In this document: in pieces, positions 34,247 to 43,037 of the stretch
How positions within the stretch are numbered: position 1 is the stretch's first letter
How the letters are laid out: every line of letters begins with the position of its first letter
Assembly (NCBI RefSeq): GCF_050942215.1
Contig: NZ_CP192056.1
Location: 868,001-932,000 of the forward strand
Length of the DNA: 64,000 nucleotides
Direction: 5' to 3'
Source of the DNA: Sphaerimonospora sp050942215
GTDB taxonomy: Bacteria; Actinomycetota; Actinomycetes; Streptosporangiales; Streptosporangiaceae
Translations under genes and position numbers: made by a program
Notes under the pieces: generated by a model
Told to the model about the DNA's origin: nothing
Database searches by the model: none
Seen by the model: the letters and a program-made list of their open reading frames with translations, nothing else

Positions 34247-35365
34247 TCAGAGCCGGTCGACGACGTAGTCGACGCAGGCGGTCAGGGCCTCGATGTCGGC
34301 CGGATCGATGGCCGGGAACATCGCGATGCGCAGCTGGTTGCGGCCGAGCTTGCGGTACGGCTCGGTGTCCACGATGCCGTTGGCGCGCAGCACCTTGGCG
34401 ACCGCCGCGGCGTCCACCGCGTCGACGAAGTCGATCGTGCCGACGACGTTGGAGCGCTGCGCCGGGTCGGTCACGAACGGCGTGGTGTAGGACGTCTTCT
34501 CCGCCCACGTGTACAGCCGTGAGGCCGAGTCGGCCGTCCGGGCCGTCGTCCAGGCCAGGCCGCCCTGGGCGTTCATCCACTCGATCTGGTCGGCCAGCAG
34601 GAACAGCGTGGCGACCGCCGGAGTGTTGTAGGTCTGGTCCTTCACCGAGTTGTCGATCGCGGTCGGCAGGCTGAAGAACGCGGGGACGTACCGCCCGCTT
34701 TCGGCGATCTCGGTCACCCGGGCCAGGGCCTTCGGCGAGAACAGCGCGACCCACAGGCCGCCGTCGGAGGCGAAGCTCTTCTGCGGTGCGAAGTAGTAGA
34801 CGTCGTACTCCGACGCCGAGACCGGCAGGCCCCCGGCGCCGCTGGTGGCGTCGACGAGCACGAGGGAGTCGTCGGCGCCGCCGGTGGGCCGCTTGATCGG
34901 CATGGCGACACCGGTGGAGGTCTCGTTGTGGGTGAGCGCGTAGACGTCCACCCCGTCCTCGGCGACGGCGGCCGGGTGGGTGCCGGGGTCGGACTTGATG
35001 ACCGAGGGATCGGCCAGCCAGGGGGCCTTCTTGGCCACGGTGGCGAACTTGCCGGAGAACTCTCCGAAGTGCAGGTGCTGCGACTTCTCCCGGATGAGCC
35101 CGAAGGCCGCGATGTCCCAGAACGCCGTGGTGCCGCCGTTGCCCAGCACGACCTCGTACCCCTCGGGGAGGGAGAACAGCTCGGACAGGCCGGCCCGGAC
35201 CCTGCCCACGAGGTTCTTGACGGGCTTTTGGCGGTGGGACGTCCCCATCACGCTCGCTCCGGCATCTGCGAGAGCCGCGAGCTGCTCGGGACGTACCTTC
35301 GAGGGCCCGCAGCCGAAGCGGCCGTCGGCGGGCTTGATGTCAGCGGGAATCACGATGTCAGCCAC
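34247..35365 (-). CDS. serC: Phosphoserine aminotransferase
   Basis: 372-aa PLP enzyme of the actinobacterial SerC type (serine and vitamin B6 pathways): 3-phosphohydroxypyruvate plus glutamate to phosphoserine. Conserved start DGRFGCGPSKVRPEQL, the MGTSHRQKPVKNLVG segment, and the PLP lysine in YYFAPQKSFASDGGLW. C-terminal RIAMFPAIDPADIEALT. Length standard. ATG at 35365. A pdxH gene (vitamin B6 end step) lies 1.5 kb to the right, divergent from citrate synthase. Confidence 0.96.
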   Translation of the reverse strand: MADIVIPADIKPADGRFGCGPSKVRPEQLAALADAGASVMGTSHRQKPVKNLVGRVRAGLSELFSLPEGYEVVLGNGGTTAFWDIAAFGLIREKSQHLHFGEFSGKFATVAKKAPWLADPSVIKSDPGTHPAAVAEDGVDVYALTHNETSTGVAMPIKRPTGGADDSLVLVDATSGAGGLPVSASEYDVYYFAPQKSFASDGGLWVALFSPKALARVTEIAESGRYVPAFFSLPTAIDNSVKDQTYNTPAVATLFLLADQIEWMNAQGGLAWTTARTADSASRLYTWAEKTSYTTPFVTDPAQRSNVVGTIDFVDAVDAAAVAKVLRANGIVDTEPYRKLGRNQLRIAMFPAIDPADIEALTACVDYVVDRL

Positions 35366-35528
35366 GAGTTCCAGCGTAGTGAGCCGCGGCGATGGTCCAG
35401 ACCGCAGGTCCGGATGATGAGACGGATCGTCCGCGAAACCACCCCGCTTTCCAATGAAGCGGCCCGGTGAAATAGGTGAAATAGATGAAGCAGAAGAAAG
35501 GGGCGAATGGGGGAGACGGAACGGTGAA

Positions 35529-35560
35529 AGGGCCCGCGGCGGTGGTCGGCCGCGGGCCCT
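35529..35560 (-). terminator. Hairpin terminator after citrate synthase
   Basis: 12-bp perfect stem AGGGCCCGCGGC / GCCGCGGGCCCT (35529-35540, 35549-35560) with an 8-base loop, 20 bases past the citrate synthase stop on the minus strand. Confidence 0.85.
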
Positions 35561-35579
35561 CAGGGGGTCGTGACGTCAG

Positions 35580-36686
35580 TCAGGGCTTGCCGATGACCTC
35601 GGCGGCGCCGGGCACGTCGCTGATCGAACGCTTCGGCGGGCCCACATAGTCGGCGCTGGGGCGGACGAGCCTGCCCGTACGCTTCTGCTCCAGGATGTGG
35701 GCGGCCCAACCGGCGGTGCGGGCGCAGGTGAACATCGAGGTGAACATGTGGGACGGGACCTCGGCGAAGTCGAGGACGACCGCCGCCCAGTACTCCACGT
35801 TGGTCGCGAGCACCCGGTCGGGCTTGCGAGCGTGCAGTTCCTCCAGCGCCGCCGTCTCCAGCGCGGCCGCGACCTCGTAGCGCGGCGCGCTCAGCTCCTT
35901 CGCGGTACGGCGCAGCACCCGGGCGCGGGGGTCCTCGGCCCGGTAGACCCGGTGGCCGAAGCCCATGAGGCGGTTGCCCCGGTCCAGCTCGCCCTGGACG
36001 TACTTGCGCGCGTCGCCCAGCTTCTCGACGCCTTCGATCATGTGCAGCACCCGGGCGGGAGCGCCGCCGTGCAGCGGGCCGGACATCGCGCCGACCGCAC
36101 CGGACAGGGCGGCGGCCACGTCGGCCCCGGTGGAGGCGATCACACGTGCCGTGAACGTCGAGGCGTTCATGCCGTGCTCCGCCGCCGAGGTCCAGTAGGC
36201 GTCGATCGCCTTGACGTGATTGGGGTCGGGCTCACCCCGCCAGCGGATCATGAAACGTTCGACGATGCTGTCCGCCTCGTCGACGCGCTTCTGCGGCACC
36301 ATCGGCAGGCCGAGGCCGCGCGCCGACTGTGCCACGAACGACAGGGCGGTCACCGAGGCGCGGGCGAGGTCTTCGCGTGCCTGGGTGTCGTCGATGTCGA
36401 GCAGCGGCCGGAAGCCATAGGTGGGCGCCAGCATCGCCAGCGCGCTCTGTACGTCGACGCGGATGTCACCGGAATGGACGGGAACGGGGTACGGCTCCGC
36501 CGGAGGCAGCCCCGGCAGGAACTCGTTGTCGACCAGCAGTCCCCACACGTTGCCGAAGGGAACGTTGCCCACGAGCTCTTCGATGTCGACGCCCCGATAA
36601 CGCAGGGCGCCCCCTTCTTTGTCCGGTTCCGCGATCTCGGTCTCGAACGCCACCACGCCTTCGAGCCCGGGTTTGAAGTCGGACAT
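35580..36686 (-). CDS. Citrate synthase 2
   Basis: 368-aa citrate synthase of the short actinobacterial type. Start KPGLEGVVAFETEIAEPDK, the LRYRGVDIEELVG motif, active-site His in AAEHGMNASTF, His/Arg in LMGFGHRVYR and the Asp in VVLDFAEVPSHMFTSMF. Condenses oxaloacetate with acetyl-CoA. The shorter length points to citrate synthase 2 (CitA-like); 2-methylcitrate activity is an alternative. Divergent from pdxH, with 169 bases between the starts. Confidence 0.93.
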   Translation of the reverse strand: MSDFKPGLEGVVAFETEIAEPDKEGGALRYRGVDIEELVGNVPFGNVWGLLVDNEFLPGLPPAEPYPVPVHSGDIRVDVQSALAMLAPTYGFRPLLDIDDTQAREDLARASVTALSFVAQSARGLGLPMVPQKRVDEADSIVERFMIRWRGEPDPNHVKAIDAYWTSAAEHGMNASTFTARVIASTGADVAAALSGAVGAMSGPLHGGAPARVLHMIEGVEKLGDARKYVQGELDRGNRLMGFGHRVYRAEDPRARVLRRTAKELSAPRYEVAAALETAALEELHARKPDRVLATNVEYWAAVVLDFAEVPSHMFTSMFTCARTAGWAAHILEQKRTGRLVRPSADYVGPPKRSISDVPGAAEVIGKP

Positions 36687-36855
36687 TCTCGGCCGCCTCC
36701 CTCTCTTGTGAAGTCCAGAGCCTTGATGTCGAGATACCGGCGCGTCAATTTAACCCTCACGGTGACCTTGCCGTGCCGCCGCCCCTCCCTAACGCCGTTC
36801 TCCCTGGTAGGGGTGCTGCTCCGGGCATGCGCTGAGCGCGCAACAATACCGTTCT

Positions 36856-37512
36856 GTGGACAGCGCACATCTGCCGGGGCTCCGGCACAGCTACGAGGGG
36901 GAGCCCCTGCTCGAATCGGATCTGGCCGACGACCCGGTGGCGCAGTTCACTCTGTGGTTCGCCGACGCGGTCGCCGCCGGTCTGCCCGAGCCCAACGCCA
37001 TGGTCCTCGCGACCAGCTCGGCCGGGGGCCGCCCCTCCGCCCGCACCGTCCTCCTCAAGGGGTTCGACGAGCGCGGGTTCGTCTTCTTCACAAACTACGA
37101 GTCCCGCAAGGGACGCGACCTCGGTGAGAATCCGCTCGCCTGCCTCCTGTTCCCCTGGCATCCGATCAGGCGGCAGGTCCGCGTCGAGGGCCACGCCGTA
37201 CGGCTCCCGCGGGAGGACAGCGCGGCCTACTTCCAGTCTCGCCCGTACGGCTCCCGCATCGGCGCGTGGGCCTCCCGACAGTCGGCGGTGGTGGAGTCGC
37301 GTGAGGCACTGGACGCCCGTTACCGGGAGCTCGCCAGACGGTGGCCGGAGGATCCGCCGGTGCCGGACTTCTGGGGCGGGTTCCGCGTGGTGCCGTCCGA
37401 GGTCGAGTTCTGGCAGGGGCAGACCGACCGGCTGCACGACCGCATCCGCTACCGGTTGACCGGCCGCGTCGGCGCGCGCGGCGGCTGGAAGCGGGAACGC
37501 CTCGCTCCTTAG
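36856..37512 (+). CDS. pdxH: Pyridoxamine 5'-phosphate oxidase
   Basis: 218-aa FMN enzyme that makes pyridoxal 5'-phosphate. N-terminal YEGEPLLESDLADDPVAQF, the FMN-binding ARTVLLKGFDERGFVFFTNY strand pair, the substrate loop SYxSRKG-like NYESRKG, and the C-terminal signature FWQGQTDRLHDRIRYR with ...WKRERLAP. GTG start at 36856. Complete and typical. PLP is needed by SerC, aspC and the class V enzyme nearby, though no operon link is seen. Confidence 0.95.
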   Translation: MDSAHLPGLRHSYEGEPLLESDLADDPVAQFTLWFADAVAAGLPEPNAMVLATSSAGGRPSARTVLLKGFDERGFVFFTNYESRKGRDLGENPLACLLFPWHPIRRQVRVEGHAVRLPREDSAAYFQSRPYGSRIGAWASRQSAVVESREALDARYRELARRWPEDPPVPDFWGGFRVVPSEVEFWQGQTDRLHDRIRYRLTGRVGARGGWKRERLAP

Positions 37513-37912
37513 AGATCTCCTGGCACGTACCGAGATCACGTCCTCGCGACGGCCCGCGGGTCGGCGGGGAACCCGGCGGAGGCCGTGTCACGGTCGGGCG
37601 CTCGCGGGATCGCCGATGGATGGGTCGTGGCCGCGTAGCAGGCGCCGCGGCGGTCCGCCTGGTCGCCGGGCCGCTCTCCGGCGAGCATGAACCGGGCATC
37701 GGGGACGCCCTTCCCCGCGACGGTCCGCGCGGCGTTCCGGTGGAGATCGCAGCTCCGGCGGCGGCGCGCTGCGCCCGTCGGCACGGGCAGGTTCTGCTCG
37801 GCCGGAAGGAATCGCTCCGCACCGATGTTTCCCATCCTGAGACGCTTCCCCAATATGGTCAGCTGGGAACGCGGAGAAGGTCGTAGCCTCATTGACAAGG
37901 ACTGGAGGAGCC
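37513..37912. other. 400-base stretch without a supported gene
   Basis: Frames on both strands are Arg/Pro/Ala-rich and lack starts with ribosome sites. It should hold the promoter of the DtxR-family gene; no iron box could be called with confidence. Confidence 0.4.
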
Positions 37913-38617
37913 TTGACCGCACACGGCCTGATCGATACGACGGAGATGTACCTTCGAACGATCTTCGAGCTCGAAGAGGAAGGCATCGTGCCGCTGCGCG
38001 CCCGGATCGCCGAGCGGCTGCAGCAGAGCGGACCGACGGTCAGCCAGACGGTTGCGAGGATGGAACGTGACGGTCTCGTGAAGGTGCAGGGAGACCGGCA
38101 CCTCACCATGACCGATCTCGGGCGCAGGCTCGCCATCAGGGTCATGCGCAAGCACCGGTTGGCCGAGTGTCTGCTCACCCAGGTGATCGGTTTGCCGTGG
38201 GAGGAGGTACACGTCGAGGCGTGCCGCTGGGAGCATGTGATGTCCGAGGCGGTGGAGACCCGGCTTGTCGATCTTCTCGGCAACCCTCAGTTCTGCCCGC
38301 ATGGCAACCCCATCCCGGGTCTGGCGGAGCTGGGGGTGGCGCAGTCCGCTATGACCGGGGATGAGATGGTCTCCACCATGGCGAGCGTCGCGGGGCCGGG
38401 CTCGAGCACCGTTGTAGTGCGGCGAATCAGCGAACAAGTGCAAAGCGACCCCGCCGTGATGCTTAAACTCAAGCAAGTTGGGATACAACCCGGACGCGAG
38501 GTGACGCTCGCGGCCAGCGACGACGGTGTGCGGGTGACGGGTGATGGCGAAGCGGGCGGCACTGCCGTGGATCTACCGCGGGACGTCGCAGCGCACGTTT
38601 TCGTCACCCGACGATGA
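37913..38617 (+). CDS. Iron-dependent regulator, DtxR/IdeR family
   Basis: 234-aa metalloregulator. The N-terminal winged helix is LIDTTEMYLRTIFELEEEGI then IAERLQQSGPTVSQTVARME (about residues 5-50). The metal-binding/dimer domain has RKHRLAECLLTQVIGLPWEEVHVEACRWEH (Cys, His and Glu ligands). The C-terminal SH3-like domain is present (VGIQPGREVTLAASDDGV...). TTG 37913 is chosen: GGAGGAG sits six bases upstream. Represses iron uptake when Fe2+ is bound; the IdeR/DmdR-like length supports iron rather than manganese. Confidence 0.92.
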   Translation: MTAHGLIDTTEMYLRTIFELEEEGIVPLRARIAERLQQSGPTVSQTVARMERDGLVKVQGDRHLTMTDLGRRLAIRVMRKHRLAECLLTQVIGLPWEEVHVEACRWEHVMSEAVETRLVDLLGNPQFCPHGNPIPGLAELGVAQSAMTGDEMVSTMASVAGPGSSTVVVRRISEQVQSDPAVMLKLKQVGIQPGREVTLAASDDGVRVTGDGEAGGTAVDLPRDVAAHVFVTRR

Positions 38618-38761
38618 CGGAAAGAGTTGTGCCTGGTTGAATCCGGATAGGGAGTCTCTCCTCCTCTCTCAGTCCCAGCAGCCCCTCATGACCTCAGGAG
38701 CCCCTGCAGGAGCGCATGTGGCAGCCATAGCGAACACGCGTCCCCGGGGGGTGGCCGGGGG

Positions 38762-40996
38762 ATGAAACGTTGGGGAGACCTGTCCCAGGAGACGGCCGAC
38801 CATCTGACCGCCGGATCGGTGCTCGACCAGGCTGAGATGGCCGTGGTCGTCACCGATCGTTTCAGCAACGTCCTCTACTGGAATCCGTACGCCGAGCGGC
38901 TGTTCGGCCGGACGGGGACACCGTCCGGCGACGAACCCCTGGTGTCCCTCGGGATCATGGAGAAGGACCACCCGCACGCGATCGACCTGGCCAGGCACGT
39001 GCTGAGCGGCGGGGTGTGGGAGGGCACCTTCGACGTCGTGCGCGACGACGGCACGATGGTCTACGTACGGGCCCAGGCCGTACCGCTGCGGCACCCGTCG
39101 GGGCCGATCAGCGGCATCGTGGTCATCGCGCGCGAGGCGATGCGCAGCAACGAGCGGGAGAAGGACCGGTTCGGCCTGCTCGAGCGCATCGGCGAGCGGC
39201 TCGCCGGGTCCCTGTACGTCGAGGAGACGCTCAACCGGGTCGCCGAGATGCTGGTCCCGCAGTTCGCCGACCACTGCTTCATCGAGCTGGTCCAGGGCGA
39301 TCGGCTGGTGCGCAAGGTGTCCAGGCACGTGCACGGCTGGACGCCGCCCCCGGGCACCTGGCTGCCGGTCGGCTCGGAGATCAGCTATCCGCTCGGCCAC
39401 TACGCCGACACCGCGCTGCGCCGGCAGGAGACCATCCTCGTCGAGGACTTCTCGCAGGTGAGCTTCCCGATGCCGAGCGAGGGCTCGGCCCGGCTGTTCG
39501 CCGAGGTCGGGATGACCTCCGCGATCGTCGCGCCGCTGTGCGTACGCGGTGAGACGCTGGGCCTGATCTATCTCGGGCTGTCCAACCTCACCGACCGGCG
39601 CTCCCCGCACTACGACACCTTCGACCGGGACTTCCTGGGCGCGGTCGCCACCCGGGTCGCGCTCGCGGTGGACAACGCGCTGCTGTTCGAGGAGGAGCGG
39701 CACACCGCCGAATCGTTCCAGAAGCATCTGCTGCCACGCGATCTCCCCGCGTTCGACGGGCTGGAGATCGCCCACCGCTACTTTCCCGCCGCACCGCTCG
39801 CCTCGCACGGGCAGGGCATTCAGACCCAGGTGGGCGGCGACTGGTACGACGTGATCCCGCTGTCGGCGGGCCGGGTCGGCATCGTCATCGGAGACGTGGA
39901 GGGGCGGGGCGCCAAGGCGGCCGCCGTCATGGGCCAGCTCAGGGCCGCGTTGCGGGCCTTCGCGCAGGACGACAAGCCGCCCGCCGAGATCCTCGCCCGG
40001 CTCGACGAGTGGACCCGGGTCGTGGCCGCGCCGGAGCGCGACGACTTCGGCGCCGACATCACCAATCCGCCGATCGTCACCTGTCAGTACCTCGTGTACG
40101 ACGCGTGGTCGCGGCAGCTCTCCTTCGCCAACGCCGGTCACGCGCCGCCGCTGCTGATCGTCGACGGCAAGGTCACGGAGCTGGACATCACCGAGGTGGG
40201 CCAGCCGCTCGGCGTCCGGGCCAAGGGCGTGCACGCCGATCTCGTCTACAAGGAGGAGACCCTGACCCTGCCTCCCGGCGCGACCCTGCTCCTCTACACA
40301 GACGGTCTGGTGGACCGCCGGCCCCTCCGCGACTTCGGCGGGCCCTCGTCCGACGGGACCGAGGAGGACGAGACGCTGCGGATGCTCCGGGACGAGCTGG
40401 CCAAGGTCTCCTCGGAATCGGTCGAGCGCATCGCGGAAGCGGCCACCGGCGCGGTGCCCGGCGAGATCGACGACGACATGGCGATCCTCGTCGTCAGGTC
40501 GGTCGGCGCCGAGCTGGAGCTACAGGAGCGTACGTTCCCCGCTCAGCCGATCATGGTGGGGGAGGCCCGGCGGATGGCGTCCGAGGCGTTCGAGCGCTGG
40601 CAGGTGCCCCAGGAACGGGCCGACCTCGCCTGCCTGCTGGTCTCCGAGGTCGTGACCAACGTCGTGCTCCACGCCGCCGGCGCCGGTGTGCCACGCCGTG
40701 AACTGGTGCTCGAAGGCCCGCCACTGCCGTTCGACGAGTCATGGGACGTGCCGGGCTTCGAGGAGGACATCGCCGGCGAGAAGGAGTTCACGCTCCGGCT
40801 GCGCTGCGGCAAGGACGCGATCTGGGTCGAGGTGTTCGACCAGGATCTGCGGCTGCCCCGCATCCGCAGCGCCGCCGAGACGGACGAGGGCGGCCGAGGC
40901 CTCTACCTCGTCGACCAGCTCGCCAAGCGCTGGGGTTCGCGGCCGACCAGGGAGGGCAAGGCCGTCTGGTTCGAGATCCCCGTCGGCGGTCGCTGA
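38762..40996 (+). CDS. PAS-GAF-SpoIIE phosphatase with HATPase domain
   Basis: 744-aa multi-domain regulator. PAS (about residues 18-125, with VVVTDRFSNVLYWNPYAERLFG), GAF (about 145-310), PP2C-type SpoIIE phosphatase (GGDWYDVIPL, GDVEGRGAKAA, NAGHAPPLL, LLYTDGLVDRR, DDDMAILVV) and a C-terminal RsbW-like ATPase (VSEVVTNVVLHAAG N-box; GGRGLYLVDQLAKRWG). Such proteins control sigma factors by partner switching, dephosphorylating and phosphorylating STAS antagonists; the STAS gene at 31453 is a candidate partner. The ATPase has an acidic insert between the N-box and the next motif. Cytosolic; no membrane helices. Confidence 0.92.
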   Translation: MKRWGDLSQETADHLTAGSVLDQAEMAVVVTDRFSNVLYWNPYAERLFGRTGTPSGDEPLVSLGIMEKDHPHAIDLARHVLSGGVWEGTFDVVRDDGTMVYVRAQAVPLRHPSGPISGIVVIAREAMRSNEREKDRFGLLERIGERLAGSLYVEETLNRVAEMLVPQFADHCFIELVQGDRLVRKVSRHVHGWTPPPGTWLPVGSEISYPLGHYADTALRRQETILVEDFSQVSFPMPSEGSARLFAEVGMTSAIVAPLCVRGETLGLIYLGLSNLTDRRSPHYDTFDRDFLGAVATRVALAVDNALLFEEERHTAESFQKHLLPRDLPAFDGLEIAHRYFPAAPLASHGQGIQTQVGGDWYDVIPLSAGRVGIVIGDVEGRGAKAAAVMGQLRAALRAFAQDDKPPAEILARLDEWTRVVAAPERDDFGADITNPPIVTCQYLVYDAWSRQLSFANAGHAPPLLIVDGKVTELDITEVGQPLGVRAKGVHADLVYKEETLTLPPGATLLLYTDGLVDRRPLRDFGGPSSDGTEEDETLRMLRDELAKVSSESVERIAEAATGAVPGEIDDDMAILVVRSVGAELELQERTFPAQPIMVGEARRMASEAFERWQVPQERADLACLLVSEVVTNVVLHAAGAGVPRRELVLEGPPLPFDESWDVPGFEEDIAGEKEFTLRLRCGKDAIWVEVFDQDLRLPRIRSAAETDEGGRGLYLVDQLAKRWGSRPTREGKAVWFEIPVGGR

Positions 40997-41070
40997 GCGT
41001 CTCCGCCGATGGCCGGGCGGCCGGGCCGGTCGCCCGCGCGCACAGGGTAAAACGGCCGCATACTGATCGC

Positions 41071-41232
41071 ATGGACCCTGGACTCATTCTTCTGGTCTTC
41101 CTGGCGTTCCTGTTCGCGTGGTTGCTGAACCGGGTCCGCAGGTTCTTCCGGCTGGGACCGATGGGCTACGCGGGCGTGATGATCGTTTTTGTCGTCGTCA
41201 TGCTCGCCATCTGGGGCCAGCACATCACCTGA
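41071..41232 (+). CDS. Small two-helix membrane protein
   Basis: 53-aa protein: hydrophobic helix LILLVFLAFLFAWLLN, basic turn RVRRFFRLG, then helix AGVMIVFVVVMLAIWG. The ATG lies 75 bases past the SpoIIE gene. No family recognised; charge pattern and lack of stops fit a real small membrane protein. A function in the membrane near the SpoIIE regulator is only a guess. Confidence 0.5.
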   Translation: MDPGLILLVFLAFLFAWLLNRVRRFFRLGPMGYAGVMIVFVVVMLAIWGQHIT

Positions 41233-41295
41233 TCCCTGGCCCCTGACCGCCCCCCACGCCCACCCCCCACGCCCCACGCCCACCCCCCCACGCCC

Positions 41296-41411
41296 GTGAT
41301 CTTGCGAATTCTCGCACTCCGGGTCCCTGAGCAGGCCGTACAACCTTCGTGATCTTGCAGAAACTCGCACGCGATGCCTACGACCAGCACGGATACCGTT
41401 CTTGATCTTGC
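41296..41411. repeat. Direct array of 53-bp repeats (locus B)
   Basis: Three direct copies of GTGATCTTGC starting at 41296, 41349 and 41402 (the last reads TTGATCTTGC); both steps are exactly 53 bases. The first two share the longer core GTGATCTTGC-(R)-N4-CTCGCAC. A CCCTGAGCAG at 41325 has the same offset (29 from the core before, 24 to the next) as one in locus A at 28587. A C-rich tract (about 41250-41295) precedes it. The 410-base gap 41233-41642 holds no gene I can support. Confidence 0.85.
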
Positions 41412-41642
41412 ACTAGGAGATCGCGTACGGCATGGCCGCGAGCGGGCGGCGTCCATCGCCAGATCATCGGCCGATTAACGGACAGCGCTGAGGAGGTCCC
41501 TGATCGGTTCCGGTCGCTGCGCCGGGAGGAAGATCCGGTCCGCTGCCAGGCCCCGCCGAGCGGAGCCCGGCATGCGGTCCTCACTCCCTGCCACCCCCGG
41601 CCGACGGCTACTCGACCGGCTGCCCAGAACTCGACGGACCCG

Positions 41643-42788
41643 CTAGAAGTCGAAGGAGCGGCCGATGATCTCCTTCATGATCTCGGTCGTGCCGCCGTAG
41701 ATGGTCTGGACACGACTGTCCAGCCAAGCCTTGGCGACGGGATATTCGAGCATGTAGCCGTACCCTCCGTGGAGTTGGACACAGCGGTCGATCACCTTGT
41801 TCTGCAGCTCGGTCGTCCACCACTTGGCCTTGGCGGCGTCCACGGCCGTGAGCTCGCCCGCGTTGAGGGCGAGCACGCACTTGTCCAGGTAGTGGCGGGC
41901 GATCTCCACTTCGGTGGACAGCTCGGCCAGCAGGAACCGGGTGTTCTGGAAACGGCCGATGCTCTTGCCGAAGGCTTTGCGAACCCGGCAGTACTCGATG
42001 GTCGTCTCCAGCGCGGCCTCGGCCGCGGCCACCGCCGCCACCGCGATCGACAGGCGCTCCTGCGGCAGGTTGTTCATGAGCTGGATGAAGCCCTGACCGT
42101 CCTCGTCGCCTAGCCGGTTGGCCACCGGGACGCGGACGTTCTCGAAGAACAGCTCGGCGGTGTCCTGTGCGTGCATGCCGACCTTCTCGAGGTTTCGCCC
42201 GCGGGTGAACCCCGTCATGCCGCGCTCGACCACCAGCAGTGTGGTGCCGCGGGCGCCCGCCGCTGGGTCGGTCTTGGCGACGACCACGACGAGGTCGGAG
42301 TTGATGCCGTTGGTGATGAACGTCTTCTGCCCGTTGACGACGTAGTGGTCGCCCTCGCGAATCGCCGTGGTGCGGATGCCCTGCAGGTCGCTGCCGGCCC
42401 CCGGCTCGGTCATCGCGATCGCCGTGATCAGCTCGCCGGAGACGAATCCGGGCAGCCAGCGCCGCTTCTGCTCGTCGTCGGTCAGATCGACCAGGTATGG
42501 CGCCATGATGTCGTTGTGCAGGCCGAACCCCAGGCCGGTGGCACCGGCGCGGATGATCTCTTCGACGATGACCGTGTTGTAGCGGAAGTCCGTGATGCCG
42601 GCCCCGCCGTACTCCTGGGGGACGGAGAAGCCGAACATGCCCAGCTCACCGGCCTTCTTCCACACCTCGCGGGGGACGATTCCGTCCTTCTCCCACTGGC
42701 CGTGACGGGGGATCACCTCGCGGGCGAGGAATTCGCTGACGGTCTCGCGGAAGAGCAGGTGCTCCTCGTCGAAGAGGTCTCGCCGCAT
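41643..42788 (-). CDS. Acyl-CoA dehydrogenase
   Basis: 381-aa flavoprotein. N-terminal helical domain (LFRETVSEFLAREVIP), FAD-binding middle with ITAIAMTEPGAGSDLQGIRT and FITNG, C-terminal domain with RVRKAFGKSIGRFQ and the catalytic Glu in IYGGTTEIMKEIIGR. Closest in layout to long-chain or FadE-type enzymes. Begins with ATG 42788. It stands alone; the next genes are surface proteins. Confidence 0.94.
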   Translation of the reverse strand: MRRDLFDEEHLLFRETVSEFLAREVIPRHGQWEKDGIVPREVWKKAGELGMFGFSVPQEYGGAGITDFRYNTVIVEEIIRAGATGLGFGLHNDIMAPYLVDLTDDEQKRRWLPGFVSGELITAIAMTEPGAGSDLQGIRTTAIREGDHYVVNGQKTFITNGINSDLVVVVAKTDPAAGARGTTLLVVERGMTGFTRGRNLEKVGMHAQDTAELFFENVRVPVANRLGDEDGQGFIQLMNNLPQERLSIAVAAVAAAEAALETTIEYCRVRKAFGKSIGRFQNTRFLLAELSTEVEIARHYLDKCVLALNAGELTAVDAAKAKWWTTELQNKVIDRCVQLHGGYGYMLEYPVAKAWLDSRVQTIYGGTTEIMKEIIGRSFDF

Positions 42789-43037
42789 CTGGTACGCCTC
42801 CGGTTCGTGGACTGGATGACTCGACGGATCGGACGACCCGACCAGAATACGATTCTGTTACCGAAGGGTCGATGGGTCGATCGATACGGTCTGCCGTCCT
42901 ATTGGGAGCAGGGGGTCACAAATCCGCCAACATCACTGCATTCGCCCGTGTAGATCCTGACCCAAGCCGTAAGATCTACCTTCGATTTACTGTGCTCTCG
43001 CCCGTCTGGGGCGGCCCCTCGCGAATCGGAGTGTGCG

